Below are positions 34,027-64,000 of a stretch of DNA of 64,000 nt, one piece after another. The notes beneath the pieces were generated by a model. It saw only the letters and a program-made list of their open reading frames with translations. It was not told the origin of the DNA and ran no database searches. The position numbers were made by a program, and so were the translations under genes. Numbering within the stretch: position 1 is the stretch's first letter; each line of letters begins with the position of its first letter. Source of the stretch: Archilochus colubris (lineage: Eukaryota; Chordata; Aves; Apodiformes; Trochilidae); the NCBI GenBank assembly GCA_023079485.1, contig CM041084.1, forward strand, positions 128,089,292-128,153,291. The letters run 5' to 3'.

Positions 34027-37000
34027 TGTACATTGCTTTTCAAATAAAGCCAATCTGGGGAATGCATACAGACATACAAGTTGATAACAGTGAAAGTGCA
34101 GCAGACTTCTGATTGACAAGGACTGGAGCAATCTGAAAGCTGCAGGGCCATATGGAAACTTTCCAGACAACAGCAGTGCCTTTCTCACGCAAGAAAGCTA
34201 TGCTTGTTTCCACACAATAAAATTAAATGAAGAAGTTTGTACTAACTAGCTGCTTATTTTATTGGCTTTATGCACCAAGGGTGTTTTTGCAACCCAGATA
34301 ATTATGTGTGAATAACAAACACTTTCTGAAAACTTGATCTACTTGAGGAGGTTGTCATTAAAATATTAGCACAAGACACAGACTTGCTGTCGTGTGACAT
34401 TACAACACCACACTTGCCATGTTTTGCTGATGCTGTGACTCATCATAGGAGTTTGCTAGACACTGGCTATTGAAATGCCATCCAATTGCAGTAATTGCTG
34501 CTGAAACCTCCTGGAAGAAAGAAAACGGTATCTTTAAAGTGAGACAGCTACCTCTAATTACAGCCTGTGATGGTCATAATAATATAAGTGCCCAAACACA
34601 ACAGTGTGATTGCTCAAATACATAACTCCACTCATCCAAAATAAAAATAAAAGTTTAAAAAATCAACATGTTAACTTTTCCTAGATTCTTGTCCTGTCTT
34701 GCAATGGAATCACAGATCAGGCTGGAATATTACTTTCTGTGTAGGACACGGAGTGACAGTCTTTTCACACAATATTTTCAGGTTATATGAAAATGTAAAA
34801 GTGGTATCTGGAGCAGAAGTTACTCCTCCCTTTATTTTTAATGCAGCTACTGGAGGACCACAAAGTAATGCACAGTTGTGTATGAGTGACTAACAGCTGT
34901 GTATGTGTGTGAGACTGATCTTGAAGTGTATTTATGTTAAAAGGTGATAATGGCCTGTGTAGGATAAAAGGTGAGAAAGGGAACCCCTACACTCACAGGT
35001 GCCAAGTCCCAATTCCAGCCACATTTAATAACTTGCTGACTCTAGGCTAAAATAAGAATCACCACACATAACTTACTTTATCTTTACATCAGGCTGCTGA
35101 GCACTTAAGTCTTTGGTTGGGAGTAAGACTGTGTAGTTGAATGCTCAGTTTGTGAAATCACAACAGCGAAATGCACTGGCTTCCCTTTGTCCAAGAGAGG
35201 GGGGAGGAGGCAACCTGGGGAAAGAAGGCGACCAGAGAAGTTCCCAGCTTAGCATTGCCAGTGCAAGCATTGACCTACATTGACCCACCTCCCAGAACTG
35301 AAGCTTTGCCATACTGATGCAGAAAGGATTACTTCCCCATGGTTTTTAGTCGTCAATCTTCCAACCTAAAGCTCCTTTCTCCTCAAGGTTCTCAATAATT
35401 CTTCTGTTTCAGCAACCAGAGAATCGCCATAAATCACCTTTCTACATCAGCACTTTTCCCCCTTCTGTGCTCTCTAAGGGTGCTTTGTCATTGATCTCGT
35501 CTGCTCTGCAACTCTTTTCACTATTTTAGCTGCATTTAATTAGCATGACCATTTATAATGCTCAGAACTGAACTCTGGACTGTTTGTGGAGCTGAAAACG
35601 GTTGCTTTTGAAAAGGTGTTATAGAAAAACTTTGAGATTCCACATCACCAGAAAAATGTGGGGAAGCAAAAGCAGGGTAGTAGGGAGGCATCTTGATTTT
35701 CTAGCAACTGCTGTACTTGACTTATTATTATGGTTGGCTGATAAGGGGCACTGTCAGGGGAGAATGCTTCTACCTAAAATTGCAGATTTCAGTATACAAA
35801 TCCCATGCGTGTTTGTGCCCTGAAGTCCTCTATAGAAGATTATTCCAGTTCCTGACCAAGTGTATTCCCTCTCCGAGGGCTCCTGAACCTGGGAAAAAGC
35901 TTTGGCCAAGCAGGGCTGGGAGAGATTCTCTTTGAGGAGCAGAAATACCATCTGTTAACCATCTAGGATGCTAACTGCTGAGTGATGTGAAGTTTCCCTA
36001 TGCGTGATGGCTCTGCTTCACAGCTTCCTCATATGCTCAGGGCCAGGGGATGGCAAGAAAAAAAAATAACAACAAACCCTTGAAAATAAATTTGACATTG
36101 TTCCCTGGCTACATGGATATCATATTGTCCATCCCCCTACTCAAAGCAGAGCCAGCTAGAGCTATTCTCTATCCCATGCTTGGGCTTCTTTTTGTCACAA
36201 AAGGAGAAAGCATGCAAATGTGAATGATCATGCAGCTGCCTGAAAAAGCAGGATCCCAATGAGAGTTGGAGCACACCAATGTGACAGGGTGGAAGAAACC
36301 TGTGTGACCTCTGAGGAACTGGGCTGAGTTTCAGAAGGGGTCTTGGTTGCCTAAAGTAAAGCCTTGGCACAAAGCTGTTTGACTGGATATGCAGGCCCTG
36401 CTTGCTATCTGAGCAGCTGTAAGTACTCAAGGTTTTGTCAGGAAAAACACTTGGGCACCCAAGATGGTGTTGCTGTGCACAGCTGTAGGTGCAATTATCT
36501 TGGCAGAGCCTGCTGTCATGGTATCTTTTCCACATCAGCATCCCTTACTCATCTCAGGGACCAACTCCCAGAAACCCTGTATCCTCTCAACAATCATTTG
36601 AAAATGAACATAAACATAACAAGTGCTGCAGTGTCTCAGGAACCTACATGGGCATCTCTATCCCATCTTTACAATTGTTCCCTATGGCCTGCACTTGGTC
36701 TGTTCTTGGTCTGCACTGTATAAAATCATCAAAGTAATTCAAGGATATTTCAGGTAGGTTGGCAGCCTTACACCCTTGCACAGTTATTTTCACAAAGAAA
36801 CTTTTTTTTTTCTTTTTTCTTTTTTTATTTTTTCAAAGAGAAGCTTGCAGGTTTTGGGGCTCCCTCCTGCAGAGCAGCTGACTGCATGGCTGGTTCTCAC
36901 AGGGACTGCCCAGCACCTGCCATGAGGGGCTGGAATTAAGGAAGGACAAAGGAAAAGAGCCTCATTTCATATGAGGAACAAGGAAGGAGGCTGGCACTGG

Positions 37001-38410
37001 CAGGCAGAGAGAGCAAAAGTCAAAGTGGAATGAATCCACACCTGTGTTCTTGGAGCTCTGCAACTTCCTGATACGTTGCTGCCAGCCATTGGTTACAGGT
37101 GAGCTTCCCAGAGCACCATCTCATCCCCAGAGACTGGCACACTGCCCAGCCTGTAACACCCCAGGAATGCCTGTTCTGCATGGAAAGTTTTCTCTGAGCC
37201 CTTTTACAAGCTGTTACAAGGGCCTTGGAGGCAGCAAGGGTGCCTGGGATTCTGTAGCACTGCCAGCAAATCTGTAATGTTTTGCTCAGCTGCCTGGCAG
37301 CACACTCCACTGCAGAAGTTTCTAGCCTGGTTAAAGTTCCTGGACAGGTCAGAGGCCAGGCTGAATTGACCATAATGAAGAGGGATCCCCTCAGGCCACC
37401 ACTTTTTTAAACAACAGAAGACAGCAGAAGTTCCTGGCTTGTGTCTGGTGGAATGTATTCAAGTGCCAAAAGATGCTGTCATCTTGGACTCTGCCAGGGT
37501 AACCAGTTTGGGAATTATCCTCACTGTCTGACAAGGCTCAGGCAGACCAGCGTGCTGCACCTTTCTCAGTTCTTGCTGGTATAGACCCCACGTGGCAGAC
37601 AGCAAAAGAAATGTGGGTCCTACTTCTGCCCCTGGTTTTGGTGAAATAGCATTGGGCAAAATTCCCTTACAGCTCAAGGTCTAGGACAGAACACCCGTAG
37701 TGCCAAGTTCTACCCTTTACCCTGCTCTAGCACACACCAGCAGCAAACACCAGCGTGCCTGCATGGGGAGCATGAGGCAGGAGGTGAATGGTGGCAGAAG
37801 GATTGGTCCATACTCAGCCACACAGGTTGCTGCTGTTCTCACCCTCTCCAACTCAGGTAGGGAAGCTGGAAACAGGCCTGTGGATGCTTCCCCTGTGGAA
37901 CAGGTCTTATACCACCCTCTGTCCCTATTAATATGTAGTAGTGATGTGTCCTGTGCACCCAAAAGGTCTTGAGATGTCTACACCAAATATCCAAGTCAGT
38001 TAAAATTACTTGGTCCTGGGACCATGAAGTGTCAGCCACCCACAGGTGTGACAGTGGCAGACATGACATGTGCTGCCACAGGAACCCAGTGACGGGACAT
38101 CAGAAGCCAAGCTGACTTTAATTACTGAGAAATGCTACCCCTCCCTCCTCCCTAAGTTCCTTAAAAAGAAAACATAAGAAGATGTTGAGATGTCAGCAGA
38201 ACATGATAAGGTTCTGGAACAAATTGTTCTCCCCTACTGTTGCTTCTTTGCCCAAATGCCTGAGGGCTTTCTCACCTTGCTGTACCTGTCATCATTTCTT
38301 TCCAGACTTGCCAGGGACAAGTCCTAGTGATGCTGTTTCCCATTATTCACTTTCCCTCTTTCTGAGTGCTAGCCTAGTTTGCAGGGGTCCAAACAAAAAG
38401 GTATAAATAA

Positions 38411-38930
38411 AAACAATGTTCACAACAAATATACCTGCCTCCAACACAGCAGTCGCAACATTTGGCTCAAATAAAAAAAATATTCACTTGGTGGATCCCA
38501 TTGAAATCCTTGTTATATTTGCAGCTGACTCCACCTGCATGGCAAAAATGAGTTTGTACACTCTCAGCTTCCTCTCTCTCTCATCTCCCTCCCAACAACC
38601 TCACAAGAATTCCAAACAAGACAAGGCTGGCAACTTGTTGGAGGAATCTGGTACCTGTATGTCAAGGACTTGTGGCTTTTCAGTTTGCATGTTTCTTGCT
38701 AACACTGTTTATCCAGGTAGCACAGATGGGGCGTATCATTTGGCAAACTTACCCCTAAGCTTTTTACCACAAAAATGATAACAGGTGCAAGATAAGGGAC
38801 ACATACAAAACCAAGAGTTCATTACAAATACATTTGCATCCAAAGCAGCAGCAGCAGGACTTGGCTCTACTTTATCTTAAAAGCATACACTTCATGAGTT
38901 CCATTCAAATACTCACTTTATTTGCATTTG
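38411..38930. repeat. Two diverged direct copies of a ~120-base segment
   Basis: Copy A (38411-38530) and copy B (38807-38930) share in the same order ACAAATA, TGC-TCCAA, CAGCAG-GCA, TTGGCTC, CACTT-TG, TCCCATTGAAAT or its close variant, and TTATTTGCA or TATATTTGCA. They differ at many positions and by small indels. The 276 bases between them are not similar to either. Confidence 0.55.
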
Positions 38931-38946
38931 ATATTGTATGTGTATT

Positions 38947-38961
38947 GTTGCCCTAGGCAAC
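38947..38961. promoter_or_regulatory. RFX X-box-like palindrome
   Basis: GTTGCC-CTA-GGCAAC is a perfect inverted repeat that extends by two further base pairs on each side (TTGTTGCC/GGCAACAA). It fits the RFX X-box GTNRCC-N(0-3)-RGYAAC and sits just right of the second copy of the 120-base duplication. Confidence 0.45.
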
Positions 38962-41900
38962 AACACGGAACCAAACTATGTCTGTGTGGGCCTGCACTTC
39001 TGTGCAAAGGTAGCCAGATAAGTAATCTTTTCTCATGACAGGATGGAGGTTTTAGGATGGCACTTGAAAAAATTCTGAAGCATACATTTTCCCACAGAGA
39101 GCAGGGTTTTCAAAGGAGCTCATTAGATTAATAGTGAAGGCTTCTTAATTCTCAAGATCTTATTTTGATGTTAAGGCAGAAGCTGGGCAGGTAGGGTGCA
39201 CTAAGCCCTTTAAAACTTGGCCCCAAGTTCTGATAATGCCCATTTGTGTGTTCAAAGACACACAAGGCACACAGAAGGCACAGCTCTGGAGAGGTTCCTG
39301 GTCAGAGAGGGTTAGTAACGTACAACTAGTAGAGAGACTAAGGTTAATTACCATGATCTGAGTGCTGAAATTATGTCCTATTTTAATCCACTGGCTAAAA
39401 AAAGAGAAACTATCCTTACAAAATACAGGTACTAAAAGATATCACACAAGAAAAGTTGGATGACCTGAATACCCACTGATTCATTCACAAGTCTGTATTC
39501 TGAATCAGGAGTTGGTAATATCTGGCCTTTCCTTGATGGTGTGAGTGAAGTGCATTGACAGATTAATCCATTTAATGGGAGTAAAACTGAATCTCAGATA
39601 AAGCCACAAGAGGCTTGAGAATATCAGATAAGCAGTGATTCCTATTGAATACATCTGAGAACGCCCATGGTGGGAAAAGGTGTGTGCAGATGATGAAGAA
39701 GAGCTGTTTCCTTTAACTCTGAAGGACAGTCACTCCAGCTTGGAGTGACACACAGCCAAGGAAGCATGCAGTGGCCTTCATCCTCCATAAACCATTGCGA
39801 CCTTTGTTTCTCACTGCTGTTAGCATAGTACCTTTTACAACCTTTATTTGTGACCAGAACTGGGGAGTGAGAGAGCATAATGGCAACAAAAATAAATGAA
39901 AGTTTACTAGCAATTTATCTACAGACAAATCTAAAAAAACCAAACCAAACCAAAACAAAACAAAAGCTGCAGCAACAAAGACGAAACCCCTTCACTGCAC
40001 AATCCTTTTGGAACTTTCCATCTAGTTTGTAATTAAAGAGTTAGATGTTTAAACCACAGAAAATGGAAAAACTGTGCTTGTTACCACATGCATTAATGTA
40101 TTATTCTGTGGACAGGGCTGAAGTGGCTGCAGTTAGACATGTTTTTTTAGTGTGCTACTTGAAGCAAAGATTTTTGGTTGAACATTTTTAGTAGCCCAGG
40201 TAAAAATAACTGCATATGCCTGTTTGCTGTGGCATGGAATTGGACAGGAAACACTATTGTTACTAGGCACATATTTTTCCTTAACTCTCACACTGGAATG
40301 AATCCAGAATTACTCAGAAGAGGAAAATGAGAGAGAGGGAGAATATATTTTTCCTATGCGAACTTAGAGAACAGACCTTTCAGATCACTGTTCATATTTC
40401 TGCTCTCATCACCACAGATGAGGGATCTTGGTGCCATTCTCTCCTATCCCAGTGACCACCTCAGCCTCCGGTCTCTGGATATTCTGAGATAGGTCTCTCC
40501 ACCATTCTCCTCTGCATGAAGACTTTTTAAAGCACAACTGTATGAATATACATAGACCTCCTAAACATCAGCATCTGGCCATCATGGGACAGCTGAGGGT
40601 CTCTTTTTCTCATTTACATGTTGACAAATATCTAGATGTTCTTTTAACAAGGGTACTGATCAGTATTTCCTGACACAAAACTTGGTTGTTGTATTTTGTG
40701 TTTTTTCCCCCGCAGAAATTCCATGCTAAATCAATAACTGAATTATTTCTACCTAAACCACTGCTTCTAGCAATGCTGCCCAAGGATTTCAGGGTTTTAG
40801 GAGGGATCAGTGGGACAAAATACTGTGGTAAGAAGTATGCATCAGAGAACCCGGCAATTATGTTTCAACTTCTGAGAGAAAGATTGAAAAAGGTGACGGA
40901 ACATGCTCTTTGACACGATGAGATCATTAAAAAAAATCTTGCTGATGCTTCTTGCTAAGCTTAAATTTTCACTAAAACATTAAGACAAGTCACTATTCCC
41001 ATGTGCTGGCAACACAAAAGGCTGACTTAGTAAAGACTATACAGACTTGAAGAAGCTGTTCAATAACTATACATGACATGTAAATGTTTTTTTAAAGAAA
41101 AAAATATAGTAATTTAATGAGAACAGTAAGGGTACAGAACAATAAGAACCAAATGTTAGCACACTGAGAAAGAGGGAAAAGATTTGGTTTTATATGGCAC
41201 CTGGTTTATTCTTTTCTTACTAAGGTTTTAAATCAGTTTAGCACTATTTTTGTTCATTCAGAGATTAACAAAAGTTAATATTTTATAAGATTTATTTATA
41301 ATACTCTTGAGGTTTAGAGTATGTTTATGTAACCCTTCTGCCAGGAGTTGGCAGCAGCTGAAAGAGCTGGATTCATTTATCTAGGGGTTCTCTCAGAAAA
41401 CTTAAACAACAGCAGTTTCAGCCTCCACCCAAAGCTAAATGACCTCCTTTGGGTGCCCTGACAAACCATAAATCCTGCCCAAGGCATAGCAAGGGTTTAA
41501 AACAAGGTCCAGAGTTTCAAGACAAAGCGAACTTTGGAGACAAGGGAAAGGGCAGGAGAAAGGCTCAGGGTAAACCTGCAAGTGCCATTAATCAATAAAA
41601 TAAATAATGCTTGAGCAAAATCCCTAACCTCCCTCTCCTTCTTGACTCTGTGACAGAGAATAAAGGATTGCCCTCGTTTCCAAACGTCACTTGAACGTTG
41701 CTGCCCACTCAAAACTCTCCCTCTACTTATTCCGTGGCTTCACTTTACAGCTACACTAATGAACACCCAAGTATTACTGCACACACACCAGCAGACCCTT
41801 CCCTCTCTCTGGCCCTTGGCTAAAGCCCCGTGCCAGTGCTGATGCTCAGCCGACCATGTAGTGAACTGATTCAAGGCACCAAATTGGCAGAAAACAAACA

Positions 41901-42725
41901 CAAGAAACCCAAAAGCGAGCAGTGGCATTTCTGCTCCTTTAACTCCCTGAATTAACTCACTGTACTATAAAATGAAGGTCAAAAGAGGCACGAGGGAAAA
42001 GGATGGCAAGGCTGGCGATAAAAAGAAAAGCCAGGCTGCTGTTGCTTCTAGTAATACCTACACTGGGCTAGTTACTAATAGATTGGGCTGTGGAAGTTTT
42101 AAGATTAAACTGCTCTTCAGCATGGTTACACTTTTGCATTGATTTGCTAGCTTATTCGTATATAACTTTTGAGGGAATGCCACATCTCTGGCCATGACTA
42201 CAGGACAAACAGGGCTGTTCTGTCCCTAAACTCCAGCCATCCCGTATGGTTTAGAGAGTACTAAACGTGGTACAGTATTCCCCTCTGCCAGCCAAGAGGA
42301 GGAACTAGAACCTCCCTTGCAAAACTTAAAATATTTTATGGAGGGCTGAGCCCTGGGGTCAGCTTTGCTGCCCAGACAGAACCTCCCTGCCCTGCCCTGC
42401 TCCGCTGCCTCAGACAGCACACAGGCAGCTTCCAGACCTGCAGCCGCTCCTGTGGTCTCCTACACCAGACTGCCCATAGCTAGGAGATTTTTATAATTCA
42501 ACTTCCTCATTTAGGGAAGGATGGGGGCGGTGTCGCGGTTTAAACCCCCAAGAGCCTGGTTTCCCAGGAGCGGAGAAATTCACCTCAACGCGCCGCCAGC
42601 ACTGCCCGTCTCAGGAGCAGGGGGAAACTGAGGCAGGGGCCTCCCCGCAGACGCCATTTGCAGGACAACAAAAGGCAGTGAGGTTCCCACAAAACCCCGG
42701 GCAGCAACAACCGAGCATTCTCGGG

Positions 42726-42738
42726 TGCCATCTACTGG
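42726..42738 (-). promoter_or_regulatory. CTCF-like motif upstream of NDUFAF6
   Basis: The minus strand reads CCAGTAGATGGCA, an exact fit to the CTCF core CCASYAGRKGGCR. It lies about 80 bases upstream of the start codon, at the promoter. Confidence 0.6.
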
Positions 42739-42819
42739 TACTTTCTCCTCCAAACATTAACTCGGGGCCGGCCCTCCGGGCCCGGGGTGACTGACGGGAG
42801 GGGTGGAGCGGGGGGCAGC

Positions 42820-60514
<17,695 letters not shown>

Positions 60515-62234
60515 GTGAGACTTCTTTTTATTTCTTTAAATAACAGTAATTGATGATAATCCTCACAAAGTGTTGTCCATGCATACTTTATTTAAAATAT
60601 TTTACCTTTAATTACTGAGAGAGTTTGAATTAAAAACCAAAACAAAACAGACAAAACCCTTAAGTATTAAGGGTGAGTATTATTTTTATCTGTATGCACA
60701 GGATGCTGTTTATTCAAAGCAAGGTTCAGTTGCATATATGTAAATACTGCCAAAAAGCCTTTACCACTGTGAGAGAAACTCCAATCTGACTTGTATAAAT
60801 GCAGCTATGTGCCAGCAGCAGGGGGTCAGCACCATAGAAAGCCTTTCTGCATATGGTTCTTCACAGCACGGAGGAATAGCTGCCAGGAAAGCAGAGCTTG
60901 TTGCCTTGAACTGCTGGTTACTGTGTGTGGGAGGGAGGGGATTCTTTCCCTGACATGACCAGCCATGCACAAAACTATGTTGGGAAAGGTACTTTCTGTT
61001 CTGGGGTTTTTTTTCTTCTTCTGGCTCTCAGCCAAGTGAATTAGGAAAAGCTTAGTTTGCTTGAAACAATGCATAATGAATCCTGAAGAACTGCAGTCTT
61101 CTATTTTTCTTCTGTGTTCTTATTTTACCTATGCATTGAATTGATTGTTGGTGCATAATACAAAAGCAAAAGAATATTTCATCAACAGTGCTGTGTCTGT
61201 CCTTATCTGGAAAACAAAACCTACAAGAATCTCTGGTTTCTTATGTCCCATGTGGACATGTATGCATGAATTTTAAGTATAGCACCCAATACTTGAGCCA
61301 AGGTAGTCTGAAAAGATGCTACTTCAAAGCAAAGAAATGCCAAATTTATCTCAGCATTTACATCATTGGTATAATCCTCAGTTACAGCATTACCTGTGAT
61401 CACAGTATTTTATGCAGTACGGATAAGAGAGCCCTCCTTCATTTTTTTGAAGGTAAGAAAAGGCACCCGTGGTTTGTTCAGTCAGTGGTTAGTAAGCTTT
61501 TAAATGGTTTTATTTTTTATTAGTAAATATCTACCCTTGGGCTTTAATTTCAATACAGACTACTTGTAATTTGCATTTAATTAATTCCTGTTTATGTTGT
61601 TTCACATCACATCTCAGTGTTTGTTGGCACATGCCCAGGCAAACTGTTAATTCGATTTAGATGCTGGGAACAGAGACAAAGAAAATGCAAGGTCAGAACT
61701 GTCCACTATCTTTGTTCAAGCTGAAATATTTTGATTTCTCTTTTATTTTTATTCCCCACCTCTCAACCCGAAATACCAAATGTATGAAACCCATTGGTTT
61801 CATTTGTGGCTTACAAAAAAATGCCAAGTGCTTTCACTGAAATGCCACATTATCATGGATGGGACACATGGAAAACCAGCATTGTGTATTTATTACCCAG
61901 CTGTTTATAAACTGGTTGCATGCAAACTTTGGGATAGAAGCAGGGAGAGAATTCTCCAGAGCCTTTCAAATAATTTGGTAATTCTTAGTGTCTGTGTTCC
62001 TTGGCTCCCAACATGCCAGCCAGCTTCTGAAGAGAACAGGCAGAACCTTAACCCCTCCCTCCTTCCGTCCCACTCCATTCCTAGAGCCCTACCCATGTTA
62101 TGCACTGGGAGGGTCCTATGGAAAATACACAATGGGATCAGATAATTGGAGACTATACAGAAAAGTGTAAGCAAAAGGAAACTACATTAGGGCAGCACTA
62201 GCATTTTATTCAATTGAATGCTGATCTTGGCACC

Positions 62235-62305
62235 CCCCCCTCCCCCTCTTTTTTTTTTTTTTTAATGCATGGGTTATATCATCTTAATTTAAAAAAAAAA
62301 AACCA
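62235..62305. repeat. Pyrimidine tract followed by A-run
   Basis: A C8TC5T-type run passes into fifteen T; after about 20 bases an A12 run follows. Confidence 0.8.
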
Positions 62306-62879
62306 AACCTCTGAATACTTGCTTCTAGCCCCCATCATCATCAGTGAAGAATAATTGACAGGATCTCTAGAGTGTTAAAATCACTTGAACTGGCAATAAC
62401 TGGCTGTAGCAATAGGGTATCAGCCTGCTCGATAATCAGATGGTCTTTGTTAATGCAAGGCTAAAGATACTTTCTCTGCTAATGGATGAAATGGGCTTTT
62501 GCTGACAACATTTGCCTTGGTATTTCAAGACTTTAGGTGACTGTAATGGGTTTGTGCCTTTAAATGCATCTGTTCTCCTGTGTCAATTCACGTTGTTTTG
62601 CCTGAGGGTCATTTCAGCCACTACCCTCTGTCTTACTTAGGATTACAGGATAGGGTAAAGTTTAAATCTGCAGAGAGGTTTCAGTCATCTCAGCATTTGT
62701 TACACAAACCACATATTTTGGAGGATGAGGGTAACAGTTACCAGCCCCATTTCACGGAGGAAATGTAATCCTCCAATGCTACATGAACTCTAGGCTATTT
62801 TATATGAAGCATATAGTAGTAATCTTGGGAGAAAAGTTTGCGAAATGTGGTCAGCAATACCTGATACTGCCACTGACGA

Positions 62880-62892
62880 CCAGCAGAGGGCA
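62880..62892 (+). promoter_or_regulatory. CTCF-like motif in NDUFAF6 intron 7
   Basis: CCAGCAGAGGGCA fits the CTCF core CCASYAGRKGGCR exactly. It points away from the minus-strand motif at 42726-42738. Confidence 0.55.
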
Positions 62893-63903
62893 AAATAAAG
62901 TAATGAGGGCTGCTGTTTTCTGATGGAGATGTGTTTTAATAGAATAAAAGCACATCATAGAAGTGCTCTGTCAGTCCCACAGTGATCCTTTTGAAAGCCT
63001 GCAAATACATTTACGTATTCCCCCCTTATGCTTAAGCACTCCCTCCCCAATTCCTTTTTAAAAAGAAGGTCTCTTTTTAGCTGTTTGCATTTATCTCAAT
63101 TATGCTTGATCATTATGGACTCGATTTACCAAGGAAGATAGCATGCAACCCATTCTGGGTTAAGAAGGTCAAGCAAGGTTACTTTCTTTTTTCATCTCAC
63201 TATTAATAATAGTAAGGTAAAGTATCAGATTAGGGAAGAGTGTTTTCCTTTTCTCACATACATGCACACACACGCTAGTGTATGTCAGAGTTTTAAAATA
63301 ATTTGCCCTCTGAAAACTTTTGCCTCCTTCAGCCTGATTTTCTCTGTTGTCTGCAAAGATCTGTGGAAAACTGACAGAAACTCATGCATACTCATCAGAA
63401 TTTATAAAGGAATTGGCTGGCTGTTTTTTTTTAACCTGTAAAACAAAGGCAGGATGAGGGGTTTTTTATTTATGAATAAGCATTAAAGGAAGATTTGCTT
63501 CAGTTCTGTTGTTACTTGAGTTGTACATGGGCTTAAAGTGTAGATTTGATTCAGCCATGGTTTAGACTCTGTTTATACATAGATGCTGAGGGCCTAAGGG
63601 ATCGAGATCCTTTCAGAGCACATTAAATGTAAATGGAGCATAACTGGACTTCTGGGACTGATGGGAACACTGGACCAAAAGGAGGCACTCACAGAAATGC
63701 ATTTATGGTCTTCCATAATTTCTGTCTCTTGGGAAGAGTTATTTGGCAGGGGAAACCAGTGTTAAACCATATTTATTAAGTCAGATGCAGCTTGGAACTT
63801 TGTTGGAACAAAGAACGCTAATTTTTATTATGTGTAAACTGTAAGGTTGTCAAAATATATATGAATTTTAGCAAGCCTCTCCCAGTATAACATTTCAGTG
63901 TAA

Positions 63904-64000
63904 CTCATAGAATCATAGAGTCATTGAATGCTTTGAGTTGGAAGGGACCTTCAAGATCATCAAGTTCCAACCCCCTGCATGGGCAGGGACACCTCCCACT
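63904..64000 (-). mobile_element. CR1 LINE 3' end, cut by the window edge
   Basis: CTCATAGAATCATAGAGTCA is followed by GAGTTGGAAGGGACC and ATGGGCAGGGACACCTCCC, the reverse complement of a CR1 tail. Confidence 0.93.

Larger units (their letters stand above)
25270..42500. other. Intergenic region between TP53INP1 and NDUFAF6
   Basis: No gene was recognised in 17 kb. Contents include a (GGTT)n tract at 25397-25438, an AT-rich candidate conserved element at 25660-26100, an AT dinucleotide patch near 30176-30200, a T-rich tract at 32560-32600, two RFX X-box-like palindromes (33573-33586, 38947-38961), a small duplication at 33963-34026, a pyrimidine tract at 36799-36836, and an old duplication at 38411-38530 and 38807-38930. 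No CR1 or LTR was recognised in it. Confidence 0.65.
60515..64000 (+). other. NDUFAF6: NDUFAF6 intron 7, incomplete at the right edge
   Basis: No match to the C-terminal part of NDUFAF6 was seen. It contains a CTCF-like motif (62880-62892), a C/T then A-rich tract (62235-62305) and the start of a CR1 at 63904. Confidence 0.65.

Noticed and set aside
60806..60830. CTCF-like site at GCAGCAGGGGGTCA
   Set aside because: It has at least two mismatches to the core, unlike the exact matches at 42726 and 62880.
60515..64000. Last NDUFAF6 coding exon within the window
   Set aside because: No plus-strand frame resembles the human C-terminal segment beginning ARSFHKTVP, so it must lie to the right of the window.

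Overview
The window is vertebrate nuclear DNA, almost certainly from a bird. It carries at least seven CR1 LINE loci with the typical bird CR1 3' end (short ATTCTATG-type repeats), a solo LTR resembling a family I associate with Neoaves, A/C-rich simple repeats, and three compact CpG-island promoters in otherwise AT-rich, CpG-poor DNA. The exact species cannot be told. Calls of gene identity rest on recalled human protein sequences; no search was run.

Three genes are supported by exon-by-exon translation with matching splice phases. (1) The 5' end of CCNE2 (cyclin E2) is on the minus strand at 1299-2540 and runs off the left edge. (2) A complete TP53INP1 coding sequence is on the minus strand at 14722-19882, with its 3' UTR down to about 11760 and a CpG-island promoter near 23200. 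(3) NDUFAF6, a mitochondrial complex I assembly factor, is on the plus strand from 42820; seven coding exons are present and the last coding exon(s) lie beyond 64000. The order CCNE2(-), TP53INP1(-), NDUFAF6(+) matches human 8q22.1, so this is conserved synteny and not an accessory region.

Layout: 1-2540 CCNE2 5' end; 2400-4650 a large CpG island with a possible second upstream minus-strand promoter at 3750-3815; 4650-11760 intergenic with a nested CR1 pair and a long old CR1; 11760-23240 TP53INP1; 23660-25265 three CR1 copies in the same orientation; 25270-42500 intergenic with no recognisable gene but two palindromic RFX X-box-like sites, an old duplication and a candidate conserved element; 42500-64000 NDUFAF6 with CR1 copies, a solo LTR, palindromes and CTCF-like motifs.

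The three genes do not form a pathway. CCNE2 drives G1/S, TP53INP1 is a stress-induced p53 cofactor and autophagy protein, and NDUFAF6 serves complex I biogenesis. I found no previously undescribed biological system. The observations most worth checking are an apparent GC-AG intron in NDUFAF6, the candidate alternative promoter upstream of CCNE2, a CpG-rich island in NDUFAF6 intron 1, and several perfect inverted repeats.
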